Of a stretch of 64,000 nt of DNA, positions 45,761-56,640 are shown in pieces (the stretch's first letter is position 1; every line of letters starts with the position of its first letter). The notes under the pieces were generated by a model. It searched no databases. It was not told the origin of the DNA and was given only the letters and a program-made list of their open reading frames with translations. Where the stretch lies: contig OY986435.1 of NCBI GenBank assembly GCA_963920525.1, forward strand, positions 264,342,850 through 264,406,849, in the 5' to 3' direction. The translations under genes and the position numbers were made by a program. The DNA comes from Dichetophora obliterata (lineage: Eukaryota; Arthropoda; Insecta; Diptera; Sciomyzidae).

Positions 45761-46091
45761 TCCAGTACAAAATTCAGGATTTACGAATACTCCTGAACAA
45801 AATTTATAGATAAGACGTCCTGATGCTATTTTTATTAAACCAATCTGTTTTTATTATATTGTTTTTCCTTATAAATTTTGCGTCTTGAAATGGTAATTGT
45901 CCTTCGTTTTCTTCTTCTATCGTAAATTTTATGAGTCTATGGCAACTATTAAAACTTTCCAATGTTGCGACCATTTTATCCGCCTTTACGATACAGAAAA
46001 CATCTTCCACGTATTTAGTTAATATCATATGATTTTATTCGATGTTATCCATAAAAATTTCTAACATTTCTTCAATCATGATGTCTGTAAT

Positions 46092-47609
46092 TAGGGCATT
46101 CAATTTCGGGACGCTTCGGAAATCTCGGGACTTAAAAAACACAGTCCCGGGCTTAGAAAACGAATTTTTTGGAGGACGTTATAAGAAGTTTCAAAGTAGT
46201 TATGCATTGTTTTACAACACAAAACATTGCAAAAGATTTGAAAAAACTAAAAACACAGTTTCGATTGAATGCTTGCATAGTATTTATTGCTTATTTCTGA
46301 AAAACAAGGATCAATTCTTTAAAAAAAATTAGTTAAATGCGATCATTCAGAAGGTTCATAAAATTATTGAAAAAAATAAAATAGTTTATTAATTTTAGTA
46401 TTTCTAAGTAGGAATTATGTGATATTTTGTACAGCTTGGTTATGGAATATTTTCTTAATATTTTAAGGTCACATTTTAGTTTTTCTAGTTTAATATTTTT
46501 TAATATTTTGTACAATATTTTGTATACAAAAGATTTATATATTTTCAGCTAGTTAAAAATTTTTTATTTTAGTATTATTAAAATTACTTTTCAGTATTTC
46601 TAAGGAAGTATCATGTGTTCAAACATTGTGTTATTTTGTACAGCTAGTTTAAGCAAGATTTCTATCTTAACATTTTTAAAATCACATTCAGGTTTTTCTT
46701 AGGTAGCATCATTGAAATTTTTGTACATGTTCTTAAAATTAAAAAAAAATTGAATAGTATAACAATTTTAGTATATCTATGTAAGTATTTTGTGATATTT
46801 TGTTCCGCTTGTTTAAGGAAGTTTTGTTTTTTTTTTTAATTTTTAAGGTCACGTTTCGGTATTTCTAAGGTAGTATCAGGTCATGTTTTTTACAGCTGGT
46901 TAAAAAAATTTTTATTCTTGTATTATTAAAATCACATTTCAGTATTTCTTAAGAAGTATCATATGTTTAGCACATTGAGCCTTACAAATAGTCGATTTAA
47001 TGCCAACTCTAAATTGAGTGTGAGCTTTTCTGACATTATTTTTATAGAATTTGTTGTCAAAAAGCTTAGACTAAATTTACAGCCCTATTCAGGCAAAGTA
47101 ACAATTGTTACCTAGCATTTTTAAAATTTATGTGTTTGTTGTAATTTTTGTTTTCAAAACAAAATTCGCAAGTCAAATACAACATTTCGTTTAATTAAAT
47201 TGCACCATCTGAAAAGCAGGTGACAATTTTTATCAAAGTTTATTATATTTGAGCTTCAAATTTTGTTTGAAATCAAAAAATTACAACAAACACATAGAAG
47301 TATTAAAAATACTAGGTAACAATTGTTACTTTGCCAGAATAGGGCTCTTAGAGTCGATGTTAAAATTACTACTGGTAAGGCCTATTGTGCTATTTTGTAC
47401 AGACAGTTTTAGAAAGGTTTTTCATTTAAAATTTTTTAAAAACACATCATTTTTTCTTTGGTAATATCTTTGAATTTTTTGTAGGAATATTTTAGAATTT
47501 TTTTTGTAGAGGCAATCCTGGGATCCCGATAATCCCGGGGTTTTTGGCTTTGCAATCCCGGGACTGTTGGGACTAAGAAAAGTCCGGGATCCCGGAATTG
47601 GATGCCTTA
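46092..47609. mobile_element. 1518-bp hAT element inserted in a Penelope-like element
   Basis: The ends TAGGGCATTCAATTTCGGGA and, complement, TAAGGCATCCAATTCCGGGA belong to the hAT group with CCCGGGAT-type subterminal repeats (CCCGGG, ATCCCGGG). The target duplication TCTGTAAT (46084-46091) / TTTGTAAT (47610-47617) matches at 7 of 8. The interior repeats a module with TATTTCTAAG, TTTTGTACAGCT and TAAGGTCACATTT four or five times. A separate snap-back element lies inside at 47081-47346. No transposase. Confidence 0.92.
47081..47346. mobile_element. 266-bp snap-back element nested in the hAT element
   Basis: AGCCCTATTCAGGCAAAGTA at 47081 pairs with the segment ending ACTTTGCCAGAATAGGGCT at 47346. 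Pairing continues through AACAATTGTTACCTAG and GTGTTTGTTGTAATTTTT for about 95 bp on each side with a few mismatches. No coding. Confidence 0.85.
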
Positions 47610-47870
47610 TTTGTAATGATTTGAGATATTGGCAATTTTATGGGCATCCCTTTTAATTGATAGTAGATTGTTTTGTCATACTTAAAATAATTATTTGCTT
47701 TTAAACATATTTTTAGCATGTCCATAAATATTTGTTTAAGTATCTTTGAGTATTTTTCTAATGTGTCATATATCTAGTTTATTGTTTTGATAGCAAAATC
47801 CACTAAAATGCTAGGGAAACGTGATACCTCATCGAAAGAAACCACCAGTAGTTCATCGTCACAAATTTTG

Positions 47871-49120
47871 CCGATAGCCAAAAAAATAAATGCCCAATTT
47901 TCTGTCAAATAATATTTTAAAATGTTAATATCTCAAATAGAAGCGTTTTGATCCCTATAAAATTCAAATCGTTTATAAAAAAATCATAAAAAAGCACATT
48001 CATGGTATTGGCATACATGGGCCGATATAAACTATTTTCTTCAGTGAGTTGTATTAAAAGCAATAACTACACTTCCAATCCCTTTTTTTTATTTAGAAAA
48101 CATTAACAAAAGCACGAATATGAACGATAAGCATTACTTGCAATTGAGTGAATCGTGCATTTCATGGTTTCGTCTATTTGGTTTGTAGTGTTATCATCAA
48201 CGTTCATTTTTTTGTAAATGACAAATAACTGCAAATAAATGTTTCTACAAATGTATGTCATTTTCGGGTCCATGTATATCACTGTAAATTTTAAAATCAC
48301 TTTCTCTTTAAGGAATTAATTAACGTGCATTCTAAGTTCTTTCCGTATAGTGTACAAAAAACTTTTATTTTACAATTTTACATTTTATTCGCAAGTGCTT
48401 TATGTAAATTCATAATTTTATTCATAATAATAGTTTCGCTGTGTCCACAATAGCATTTTCTTGGTAGAAAATAATTTCAATAAAAGTTGTTTTTGAACAA
48501 ATTGTTATTGAGATGCCCTCTCCCACAAGCTTAATTTTGTCGAATTGGAATAATTGTATTGCATGAAAACTATGGTTTAAAACCGAAAGAGTCTTTGTGG
48601 CGCCCTCTCATACAATTCTTGCAAACATGAGCTCCAACCAATATCTTATACACGTTTAAATAGAATAAGTTATTTAAAAATGTTGCAGTAAATCAAAAGC
48701 AAACCATTCACTAGGACACACTCATTACGCTAATGTCATTGCATTAATGCCACATTAAATTTATTTTCAAATAGAACAAACGTTTAAAATTTTTAAAGTT
48801 TTCCAAATAAAACCAGTTTGACAAAGCATAAAAACCCAATCGATGGAATGTGTCATAAGAATACATTAGAGAAAATTATATCACTTTTGCCACAACGAAG
48901 GCGATGGAAATGAAAATGGAAAAATTTAGCATGGTTTTTTAACTTAACTGTGTTGGTTGATGGCATACTTTTGCTCATGTTGAAAGAAAACTTTAGAAAA
49001 CTCAGAGAAATATGACATAAGAAAAAAATATTGAACAAGAAATAAGAAACACAACGATGGGAAAATCAATCGATGTAGAAATAGCAAAAAAGTAGTGCAG
49101 AGAAATCATGGGAAAACATA
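47871..49120. other. AT-rich DNA, no gene seen
   Basis: Open frames such as 48103-48300 and 48853-49038 lack recognisable domains. The two 'CCCTCTC' patches at 48513 and 48601 lie about 90 bp apart and are otherwise unremarkable. Confidence 0.5.
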
Positions 49121-49479
49121 CACTCAAAAAAATCTGCTTCCCTTAAGTTAAGGGAATGTGGCATCAATTCATAAGCATGGGTTACTCTATATTTTATAGA
49201 GGTTTCTCCTTTATGTAGAGAATTTTACATGATCTAACGATGTCACGTCTTGAATTCGTTGCAACGTTATCAAAACAGCTTCTTACTTTAAAAGAAAAGA
49301 TTTTACTCATATATAAGAAATGAAGGTATGATAAGAGTTAAATTTCCAAAAATTGTATAAAAGCAGAATTAATTTGAAGAAAAGCTGTATTGATATCAAG
49401 TTCACTTGCAACATTCTACAGCGTGATTTCTTAAATTTGGAGAAATATAAGTTACAATACTTAAATATAGAAATAGATA

Positions 49480-51247
49480 CACTCAGAAAAAAATTTATCG
49501 GAATATGAGAAAAAAGGCATCATATTAAGTGAAAAATGGTATTGACTTTGCTCCAGAGAATGCTTTTCTCTTAATATGATCCCAAAAATTCCCTAAAAAT
49601 GGCAAAAAGCTTCCATGAAAAAGAGAAATATTTTCTCATTAATAAAAGACACCTTCTCTTTAATAGAAAAATATTTCTTTATAATACGTTCAACCGTTTT
49701 CTTTATTGTGTAAATTTTTCTCGAACACAGAGAAATATTTATTTAATTTTAATAAATGCTTTCTTTAGGTTGCGTTTATAGTTTCTCACAAAAAATAACA
49801 CTTTTTTTTTAAAGAAAAATATATTATCTTAACACTGATACAACATATTTCTTTATTGCGTACATTTTTCTTTAAAACAGAAGTATATCCGTAATTACGA
49901 TTAAAAAATTATTTTTATCAAACATTTGTTTTAACTCAGTTCTACGCATAGTAGAAGTATTAATATCAAATTGTGATTCGGTTTTAAAAATTTTAATTAA
50001 AAATGTGTTAAGAGATAGAATTATTGTTGTGGCATTGTTTTTCGGGACTCTTTATAAATATTCCAGAAATTTATTCTGAAAAACGATTTTGTAAATGCAT
50101 CCAAAGAAACAGTAGTATAACCCTATAGGAACAAACTAACTTGTTTTTAAAAACAACTAATTAAAAAACTAGTTTAGAATAAACTAGTTTATGATCTACT
50201 TTGTATTATATTAAGGCAGCACCCACTTCAATTTTGAATAGTTTTATTGCACTATATATGAAGTAATTCAAAAACTGCTTCAAAACAAGTGGCTTATTGA
50301 TTTTGACATGTTTTTATTAAAATTTTTTATTGGATTACAAGTTTATACATATTTAACCATGCTATTTCATTAAATATTATTAATATCAAATATCATATTG
50401 GCTTTCACTAATATGAATTTATGTATTTTTTTTTTTCAAAACAATAAAATAAATGATCTTTTCTTTGATGTATAGAAATTTAAAATTTTTATGCTTGTAA
50501 ATTCATTTTCAGTAAGTTGAATATTAACTAGTTTTCAATTGATTTATTTTAAAGAAATTAAAAAAATAATTTCAATTCAACTAGTTTAACAAGTAGTTGA
50601 AAACATATGCAGATGAAAGACTTATTTAGCGGACATCACCATACAAAATATGTTAGTTCGTTCTATGGAAAAGTCAGAATTTCCACTAGTTTTGGTTGAC
50701 AAAAAAATACTTTTTCAACTACTTTTAAATTAGTTGATTTTCCTACAGGGAAACAACATCACTTTTTGTAGCTATGTTAAGTAAAAAAAAAACTTTTGAA
50801 GGAACAATCGTCATAATATGCCGAATATGCAACACTTGCTTTTCACAGTATTAATTAATTGCTCTCACGCTTTCTATTTTCTTCGTACCTCATTCAATAT
50901 AAGAAAAATATATCGATTTTTGAAAAGAAGCCTTTTTAATTTTTGAGAAAGGATTTGTTGTTTTTGAAGAAAATATTTCGCATAGTGAATTATTTATCAA
51001 CAATAGAGAACATTTCTCATTTTCTATATTTTTTTCTCTATAAATGAGATTTTTTTCAGTGAGAGAAAAATACTTACCATTATTAGAGAGATAAAATATT
51101 TTCATTTCCCACAAGGAAGGAAGTATTTCTTCAAATATGTGAAAATTTATTATAATTGAAGTAAATTTTATTTGAAATAAAGAAAATTTCTATTATCGAA
51201 AATAGAGAAATTTTTTATCACAAAAAGATAGGTGTTTTTTCAGAGTG
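49480..51247. mobile_element. Second-level TA-flanked TIR element
   Basis: Ends CACTCAGAAAAAAATTTATC and, complement, CACTCTGAAAAAACACC lie between TA at 49478-49479 and 51248-51249. Subterminal AGAAAAATATTTCT motifs appear on both sides, facing each other. Contains the third element at 50121-50750. Confidence 0.75.
50121..50750. mobile_element. Innermost TIR element (630 bp)
   Basis: CCCTATAGGA at 50121 and TCCTACAGGG ending at 50750 are imperfect inverted repeats, followed inward by AACTAGTTT and AACTAGTT copies on both sides. The immediate flanks (AA and AA) do not prove a target duplication. Confidence 0.65.
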
Positions 51248-51399
51248 TAGAAATACATGAACGTTTTTCTTTTTTGGTTCGCCACATGTGATTTATTTTA
51301 AGGTTGCTTTTCTTATATTTCTAGAAAAAATGCTTTAAAATAACTTGCAAAGTGAACGATTCTAAATGAAGCCAATTAAGCGACGATTGTTTAAGAACT

Positions 51400-51480
51400 G
51401 CGATGGTCGAATGGATAAGCTGATGGACTTACACTCACTCGGCCGAGGTTCAAGTCTCCAGATAGTTTTATTTTTTCAAT
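51400..51480 (+). mobile_element. tRNA-derived SINE head
   Basis: TGGTCGAATGGATAAGC (A-box, 51404-51420) and GGTTCAAGTC (B-box, 51447-51456) are followed by a T-rich tail. The plus frame that starts just upstream is a shadow. Confidence 0.65.
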
Positions 51481-51620
51481 TTAATTTAATGTTAAAATTA
51501 ATAATCCTTGCAGTTTTTCATTCGTATAAAAATAAAAATTTTCACAAGATGCTGTTTAAAATCTTAAAATATGGTTCTCTATTTGCAAAAATTCCAAAAT
51601 TTTTCCAGCTATTCGAAGAA

Positions 51621-51811
51621 AAATTTCTTATTTTCAAAGAAAAAGCTTCTCTTATTTATAGCCGATGATTAATAAACAGTAGAAAATTTCTTATTTGCAG
51701 AGAAAATGTTTCTTTTAGTTATAGCCGATTATTAATAAACGATAGAAAATTTCTTATTTTAAGGAGAAATATTTCCCTTAGTTATAGCCGATGAACAATA
51801 AACGGTAGAAA
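51621..51811 (+). repeat. Three ~64-bp tandem repeats
   Basis: Units starting AAATTTCTTATTT at 51621, 51684 and 51748 each contain TATAGCCGAT and AATAAAC. They lie inside the outer TIR element. Confidence 0.9.
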
Positions 51812-52045
51812 AACTTACTCAAATGTCATAAGATTTCAATACAATTGGGCTAAGCTTTTTTAATTTAGCGAAATAGTGCATAAATGATTAGATAATTTTC
51901 TCAGACTATTTCACGCTTCTGGTGTCAATTTAACGAAAAATATATACTTCATTTTTAGAAAATCGGTCACGCCGCTAAATGAAGCCCGATTGTCTAACGA
52001 TTGGGTGCTATTCTTCTAGGTTTTCTGGAAATATTTTTCTGAGTG

Positions 52046-52451
52046 TAGCTACTTTAATGCTCGAATGATCGAATTTAACTATTTCCTGAAACAAACCAGT
52101 CCAGCAGTGAAAACAAACGCCTAGCAAAGCGTTGCCACAGGTATGAATAATACCACAACTTGAATAGAAATCCTTTTATTTCATAGACACCCTTTCTTTG
52201 GGTGTCATGTGGGTGTCGTTTTGTGGTCTGCGGTTAAGGAAGAAAATTTAAGTTTTGAAAGACGCAAAGCTAGGTCAAGAAGAGTTGCTAAAAATACTTA
52301 CATATATAAATGTTTGTACAAAACTTAGACATTACCAGCAGTTTGTGTGTGTGTTTGTGTTCTACCTTATTCTCCAGGTTTTTTCTTTTTCTTTGTTTTG
52401 TCTTTTCTTTAATATTCACTCAATATAAGCTTCTCATCCCACTCTACTCAC
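52046..52451. other. Proximal intron next to the Beat donor site
   Basis: No TE recognised. A short hairpin GACACCC-N7-GGGTGTC lies at 52186-52206, and a GT-rich run at 52345-52362. Confidence 0.5.
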
Positions 52452-52585
52452 CGGCTGTTCGTTGATAAACCATTGAAGATGCGATGCTGGATGTGATTTC
52501 CCTGATGTGCAATTCAAGTTTAAAATCTCACCAATTTGATATTGAAATTGTTGACCTTTAATATGCGGCCCGTCACGTGGTAGAT
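52452..52585 (-). CDS. Beat (beaten path) family protein, internal exon: first half of an Ig domain
   Basis: Beat proteins are secreted or membrane-anchored Ig-superfamily proteins that control motor-axon guidance by binding Sidestep-family partners. On the minus strand the exon follows a good acceptor (TTGGATTGCAG) and ends before a GTGAGT donor. The 134 nt have 2 nt of a split codon and then 44 codons, ending in phase 0. The peptide starts LPRDGPHIKG and contains LNCTSGKSHPASHLQWF, i.e. the strand-B cysteine and the strand-C tryptophan of the Ig fold, with the C-T-S context typical of the Beat second Ig domain. It joins in phase to the exon at 2112-2340. The first Ig domain must lie upstream, beyond 64000, because I found no such exon to the right. 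Assignment to the Beat family is confident; which paralogue is not. Confidence 0.85.
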
Positions 52586-54719
52586 CTGCAATCCAATTGA
52601 GAAAGAAAAAACATAAATATTAGGCAAACTAAAAATAGTCAACAAGATTTGAAATTGTAAGCTTATTTAAGATAGATATGCATTTTTTTGAATGATGCAA
52701 AAAATAATGCTTATATATTTCGTGGTTTTCAAAATTTTTGAAATTGAAAATATCACGCTTTTAAAATTCTGTAAGTACAAGAGATACGATGTACTTAGAG
52801 ATTATGGTACGATGGTAAAGTGGCTAGTGAAGCCTTATTATCCGTTATTAAAAGTTATTCAATTATTATGCAGAAGAAAACGCTTATGCAACAAACTTGA
52901 ACAAATTCATTTATGGAATTATTACCTGCAAAGTATAGGTGCTAGGGGGTAAAAATTAATATAGGCAAAGAAAGGGTTGCTTCATAGTCCTCCTCGAAAA
53001 AAATTATGAAAAATAACTTAAATCGTCATAATATGGCGAAAAGATTCTCTTCAATATCGAAGATCAAACAAGCGTGTGCGTCATGACATGAAATAATTAA
53101 TCGATGTGTACAACACTGTCTGAATGCGTTACGTTGAGTGTTATGAAAGACAAACAAAGAAAGGTTAAGTGACTTCAAGTTTAACAAAACAAAAATTATG
53201 ACTTAAGGTCACGGAGCTAGCAGCTTATGCTAAATTCAATTTTATACACAGAATCATTCTCGCTGAGTATAAGTGCGAAAAATTATACAAGCTCTTATAA
53301 CTCGAATCTTTCAATACTCACTGTTTAGCCCATCAAAATGTCCATTGATATGTGTTACCTCTTTAATTTAAATTAATTTTCCTTAGACACTTTAAACACC
53401 GTTCATCTTAAAGTATCTCCTTCTCTTATTAATAAAAGGTGAAGCCACGTTTAGTTCCTTCTCCAGCTTGGCTAATTTTACGCTTCCGTCCGTCTCTGCT
53501 TTGTAAGCGCAAACCTAATTATCGCAATTTTATCCGAATTGCGACAGAATGAAACAGCATAAAATTATCTCAGGTGGCGCAAAGACATCACTGCGATTTG
53601 ACCCAGAAAACTTAACGACACAGACCTAAATGCGAAAAACTTTTGCCAAAGTAGTTTCTGCAGTGACACTTGTAACAGGATAATGGCGAAGGATGAAGGT
53701 GATTTATTTTTCTTTAATGTGGTCGTCAGTGTTGTAGCGAAAAGTAAAACTAAAAACTAAATGAATAAAACAAAAACCATCCGCACCCTGAATAACATGG
53801 CAGAAGCTGTGAAATAAAATTAAGAAAAAAACGGAGAAATAGTGTGTGTCGGGCTTTCATTGTTAGCATTGTTTGGTGAAATGGTACATATTAAATTTGT
53901 TGTGGTGTTAATTAGGATAACATGTTCTAAGTCCGCTTAAATTGCAATTGTACTGATACATGTTCTGTAACAGCTTTTTCGCGCTTTTGCAAAAGCACAA
54001 AAAAAAATTTGTCGCAGTTTTAAGACAATTTTTCACAAACAAATTTACCATCTCAACGGTGCACAGCGGGATGTTTTACCGATTTTTGCGATCAAAATTA
54101 TAGTATTCGATATTCAAGTCTATTATTGAATTTTTAATATCCTTAAGACTTTATGAAAATTTGGTTATATGAATGTGCGTAGCGAAGGTAGGGCAGGGGG
54201 CAGTTGGCTCCTAATCAACATTTTTTAGTATTAAAGTATGAAACTCCAAACAGTTTTTCTTATAATTAAAAAGTATTTTGATATTTATTGAAGATTCATT
54301 TATTTTTTATTAGAAACTAGCTATATACATTTGTTATTTAGAAAAAATAGCAGATGAATAGCTTGCAATATTCATATTGCAATCTGAGCTGCACAATTCG
54401 ATAGTCGATTTTCCAGCAACACTAAAGTTCGTTGTCATAACTAACGAAACCAAACAAGCTGTTTAAGATAAAAATTTTTGATTGGATTTATTTCTGCATT
54501 TTTTAATTTATAATTTTTTTTATAAATGGTTATATAAGAAAGTTTTTTGGTGGTAAGTTTATATTACGTTACTGAAAATTATCAGGACTATGCTTATTTT
54601 CTATTCAATGTACTTTAAAGTCAAGGAAAGAAAATTAAGTGGCAATGAGAGCAGCATGGAAGAGAAAGAGGTGTTGCTTGCACCCGATTCCGAGCTTTTA
54701 ATTGCAAAAAATCTATCTA
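52586..54719. other. Upstream Beat intron, mostly single-copy in appearance
   Basis: No gene recognised. 53440-53700 has higher GC than its surroundings and could be a conserved non-coding element. Small frames, such as 52692-52952, have no domain. Confidence 0.4.
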
Positions 54720-55208
54720 CACGGCTAGAAATCTTGTACTAAAATTGAAACCTTTCTGTACTACACATAAGTCAAAACCAGGGGCCGAATTACAGCCGTT
54801 GGCGAGCAAAATTGTACAAGATTGATAGGCACTTGTCTCGTCGTGCCCTTCGTAATTTTGCACGATCACGAATGCTGTAATTCGGCCCCAGGCTAACTCT
54901 TCACGGGTCTTAAACCAAATTTAGTATCCAAATGTACTAAAATTTAGTATAAATTGCTTTAAAAACAAAAAGTTACACTTCGTACTTAAATTTAAACCAA
55001 AAAGGATAAAATTGAAACCAAAAAGCTAAAATTTAAACCAAAATGCTAAAATGGATTCTGTAATATTTCTGTTGGTTTAAATTCTAATACAGAAAAGTCT
55101 TGCTTATGAGTTAGTATTTGCAAAGTTCAAATTTTATACCTCACGGCTTAACAAAATTCAGTAATATTTTAGTTTGACTTAAATTTAGTCTAAGATTAAG
55201 CCACTGTG
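54720..55208. mobile_element. Rearranged MITE related to 25471-26272, with a nested foldback
   Basis: Starts CACGGCTAGAAATC after TA and ends near CTTAAGCCACTGTG-like sequence whose complement is CACAGTGGCTTAATC. The interior repeats the modules AAATTTAAACCAAAA and AAAGCTAAAATTT seen in the other MITE. Right border and target duplication are unclear. A 109-bp foldback is inserted at 54781-54889. Confidence 0.5.
54781..54889. mobile_element. 109-bp foldback MITE with 16-bp perfect TIRs
   Basis: GGGGCCGAATTACAGC (54781-54796) is the exact complement of 54874-54889. Weaker pairing continues inward (GAGCAAAATTGTAC against GTGCAAAATTACGA on the complement). Flanks allow a 3-bp CAG duplication if one G is assigned to it. 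It is markedly GC-richer than its surroundings. Confidence 0.85.
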
Positions 55209-56384
55209 CCCTTTATGAGTACATGTGCAAAATCTCAAATGCTCAAATGCCTTTGGGTTCCTCCTCAAATCTACGATTTTAAGAAGGACGCGATTGGACT
55301 CAAACTTTAATTTTGTCGCAATTGGCTGCAAAGCTATGCGCCCTGAATAATATTTTGAAAAATATTAAAAGACGCCCTTTGTTTGTACTGAGCACACTTT
55401 CCACCTTAAAGCGTTCAAGCCGTTTGAGGATCACTCGTTGTGAAGCCCTTCAAAAAAATTTAAAAATTTGCATGAGTATCGTGGAAGTCACGCTTCGAGT
55501 CAGTGGCACAAAGGATCAGCAGAAGCAGGTCGCTCATGAATGAGTGATGAAATTATGTTGTCTGGTCACAAGGAATTACTGGAACAAAATTGAAATGTTT
55601 TGTCTTCGATTTTTTTGATAATAGTTTTTTGTAGATCTCACGACTTGCCGGTTTGTGGAAAAGATCAATACTCCAATCGTCTGGTTTATTAAATACTTTT
55701 TGCAACATAACTTTTTGAAAATGGGAAGGTGCCTTTGTTCATAATATATTGAAGTCATTGAAATCATCCTTACAACACCCTTTTTTATGCCTTTAAACCG
55801 TGCCCAGAAATTGGGTGCAAGAAAAAAAATAGAAGCTGAATGATGAAATTTGAAACTGCTTTGCTGAAGATTCGCGCCGATGCATCGCGATGATTACTGA
55901 TTTTCGCTTTTGTTAAATCGTGTTTAATTCAATATCGTTTCGAATTTAATTTCACATTTTTCTCAATAAAGACAATATATTAAAAAATTAATTATATTTA
56001 TCAGCTACATGACATAATTTTTGGTCAACTCCTCCTCCTGAATAAAACAATGGCTACGCCCATGATTGTGTATATACAACTCACCTCTAATTAATTGCAT
56101 GTGAAAAGGAAATAGTTTTTTTAAGTGAATTCTTATTCAATTTATTTTTTAAATTAACCTCTTTCAACCCTTGTATGTGATTTAATTTGTTTTTTCCATT
56201 TTTAACCCTCAAACCAACTATAATTTTTAATTAGTAACTTTGTATGAAAATGAGGCCAGATTTTCTTTAGTTTTTTGGCGAAATTCAAATTCTACGTGAT
56301 CAAATCTAACGTGAAAAGTTCCATGTCATTAGATTAATCTTTATAGAATTGAAAGAGACTAAAATATTTTTATAAAGGCTCTTT
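55209..56384. other. AT-rich DNA, no gene seen
   Basis: The plus frame at 55313-55543 is 76 codons long with moderate GC but no family signature and no convincing splice context. Confidence 0.45.
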
Positions 56385-56640
56385 GTATGGGAGGAAGGAG
56401 TGGTTTTATCAAATTTTGCTTATTGTCGAATTTGATCCTAACTTTCTAAAAAGAAGCATAAATATAAAATTTCAGTACAATAGCAGTAAAATTTCGGTTG
56501 TAATCATGTCAGCAGACGGTCACACAGACGAACTTTGCTAAAGCGACTCAGAGATTGTTCCTGATCAAGAATATATACACCTTTTTATACCTGTAACGTC
56601 CTCTAATGGGCGTTACAAACGCTACTTTCTACCTTTAGGT
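56385..56640 (+). repeat. Dispersed fly repeat (GTATGGGAGG ... CAGACGG ... GACTCAGAGATTG)
   Basis: Contains GTATGGGAGGAAGGAGTGGT, then GCAGACGGTCACACAGACGA, GCGACTCAGAGATTGTTCCT and GATCAAGAATATATACACC in that order. I know this order from very abundant interspersed repeats of flies. Same family as 59641-60075. Confidence 0.7.

Larger units (their letters stand above)
45804..47870 (-). pseudogene. Penelope-like element reverse transcriptase, split by a hAT insertion
   Basis: Read right to left, 47870-47618 encodes VSFDEVSRFPSILVDFAI, LKANNYFKYDKTIYYQLKGM and PIKLPISQIIT. After the hAT element (46092-47609) the same frame resumes at 46091 with IMIEEMLEIFMDNIE, a stop, then TKYVEDVFCIVKADK, LESFNSCHRLIKFTIEEENE and NIIKTDWFNKNSIRTSY. 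This is the Penelope RT order (S-F-D-V-x-S-L-F; Y-F-x-Y...Y-x-Q-x-x-G-x-P-M; Y-V-D-D; L-x-F-T-x-E-E-E; W-x-x-K). The catalytic YVDD has become YVED. No GIY-YIG domain was seen. Continuity across the insertion is exact at the target duplication. Confidence 0.88.
49121..52045. mobile_element. Outer TA-flanked TIR element of a three-level nest
   Basis: The left end CACTCAAAAAAATCTGC and the complement of the right end CACTCAGAAAAATATTT are bordered by TA (49119-49120, 52046-52047). Internal sequence repeats AGAAATATTT-like motifs. It contains a second TA-flanked element with similar ends (49480-51247), a tRNA-like SINE head and a three-copy 64-bp repeat. Confidence 0.7.
2341..52451 (-). other. 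Giant (~50.1 kb) intron inside the Ig-domain coding sequence of the Beat gene
   Basis: The donor GTGAGT at 52451-52446 and the acceptor AG at 2342-2341 on the minus strand are the nearest matching sites that join the two Ig half-domains in phase 0/0. No other Ig-like or Beat-like coding block was seen between them. At least a third of the interior is recognisable TE sequence, often nested, and the rest is AT-rich with no clear gene. That the two exons belong to one transcript is an inference from phase and domain completeness. Confidence 0.7.

Noticed and set aside
45741..45806. Second exon for the signal-peptide exon (frame starting CPPEGAPVQ after TTTTTCAGTAAAG)
   Set aside because: The better acceptor places a stop at once; the alternative needs an unusual AG, and the sequence abuts the Penelope remnant.
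55313..55543. 76-codon plus-strand frame with fairly normal composition
   Set aside because: No domain, no splice context and no neighbour supporting a gene.
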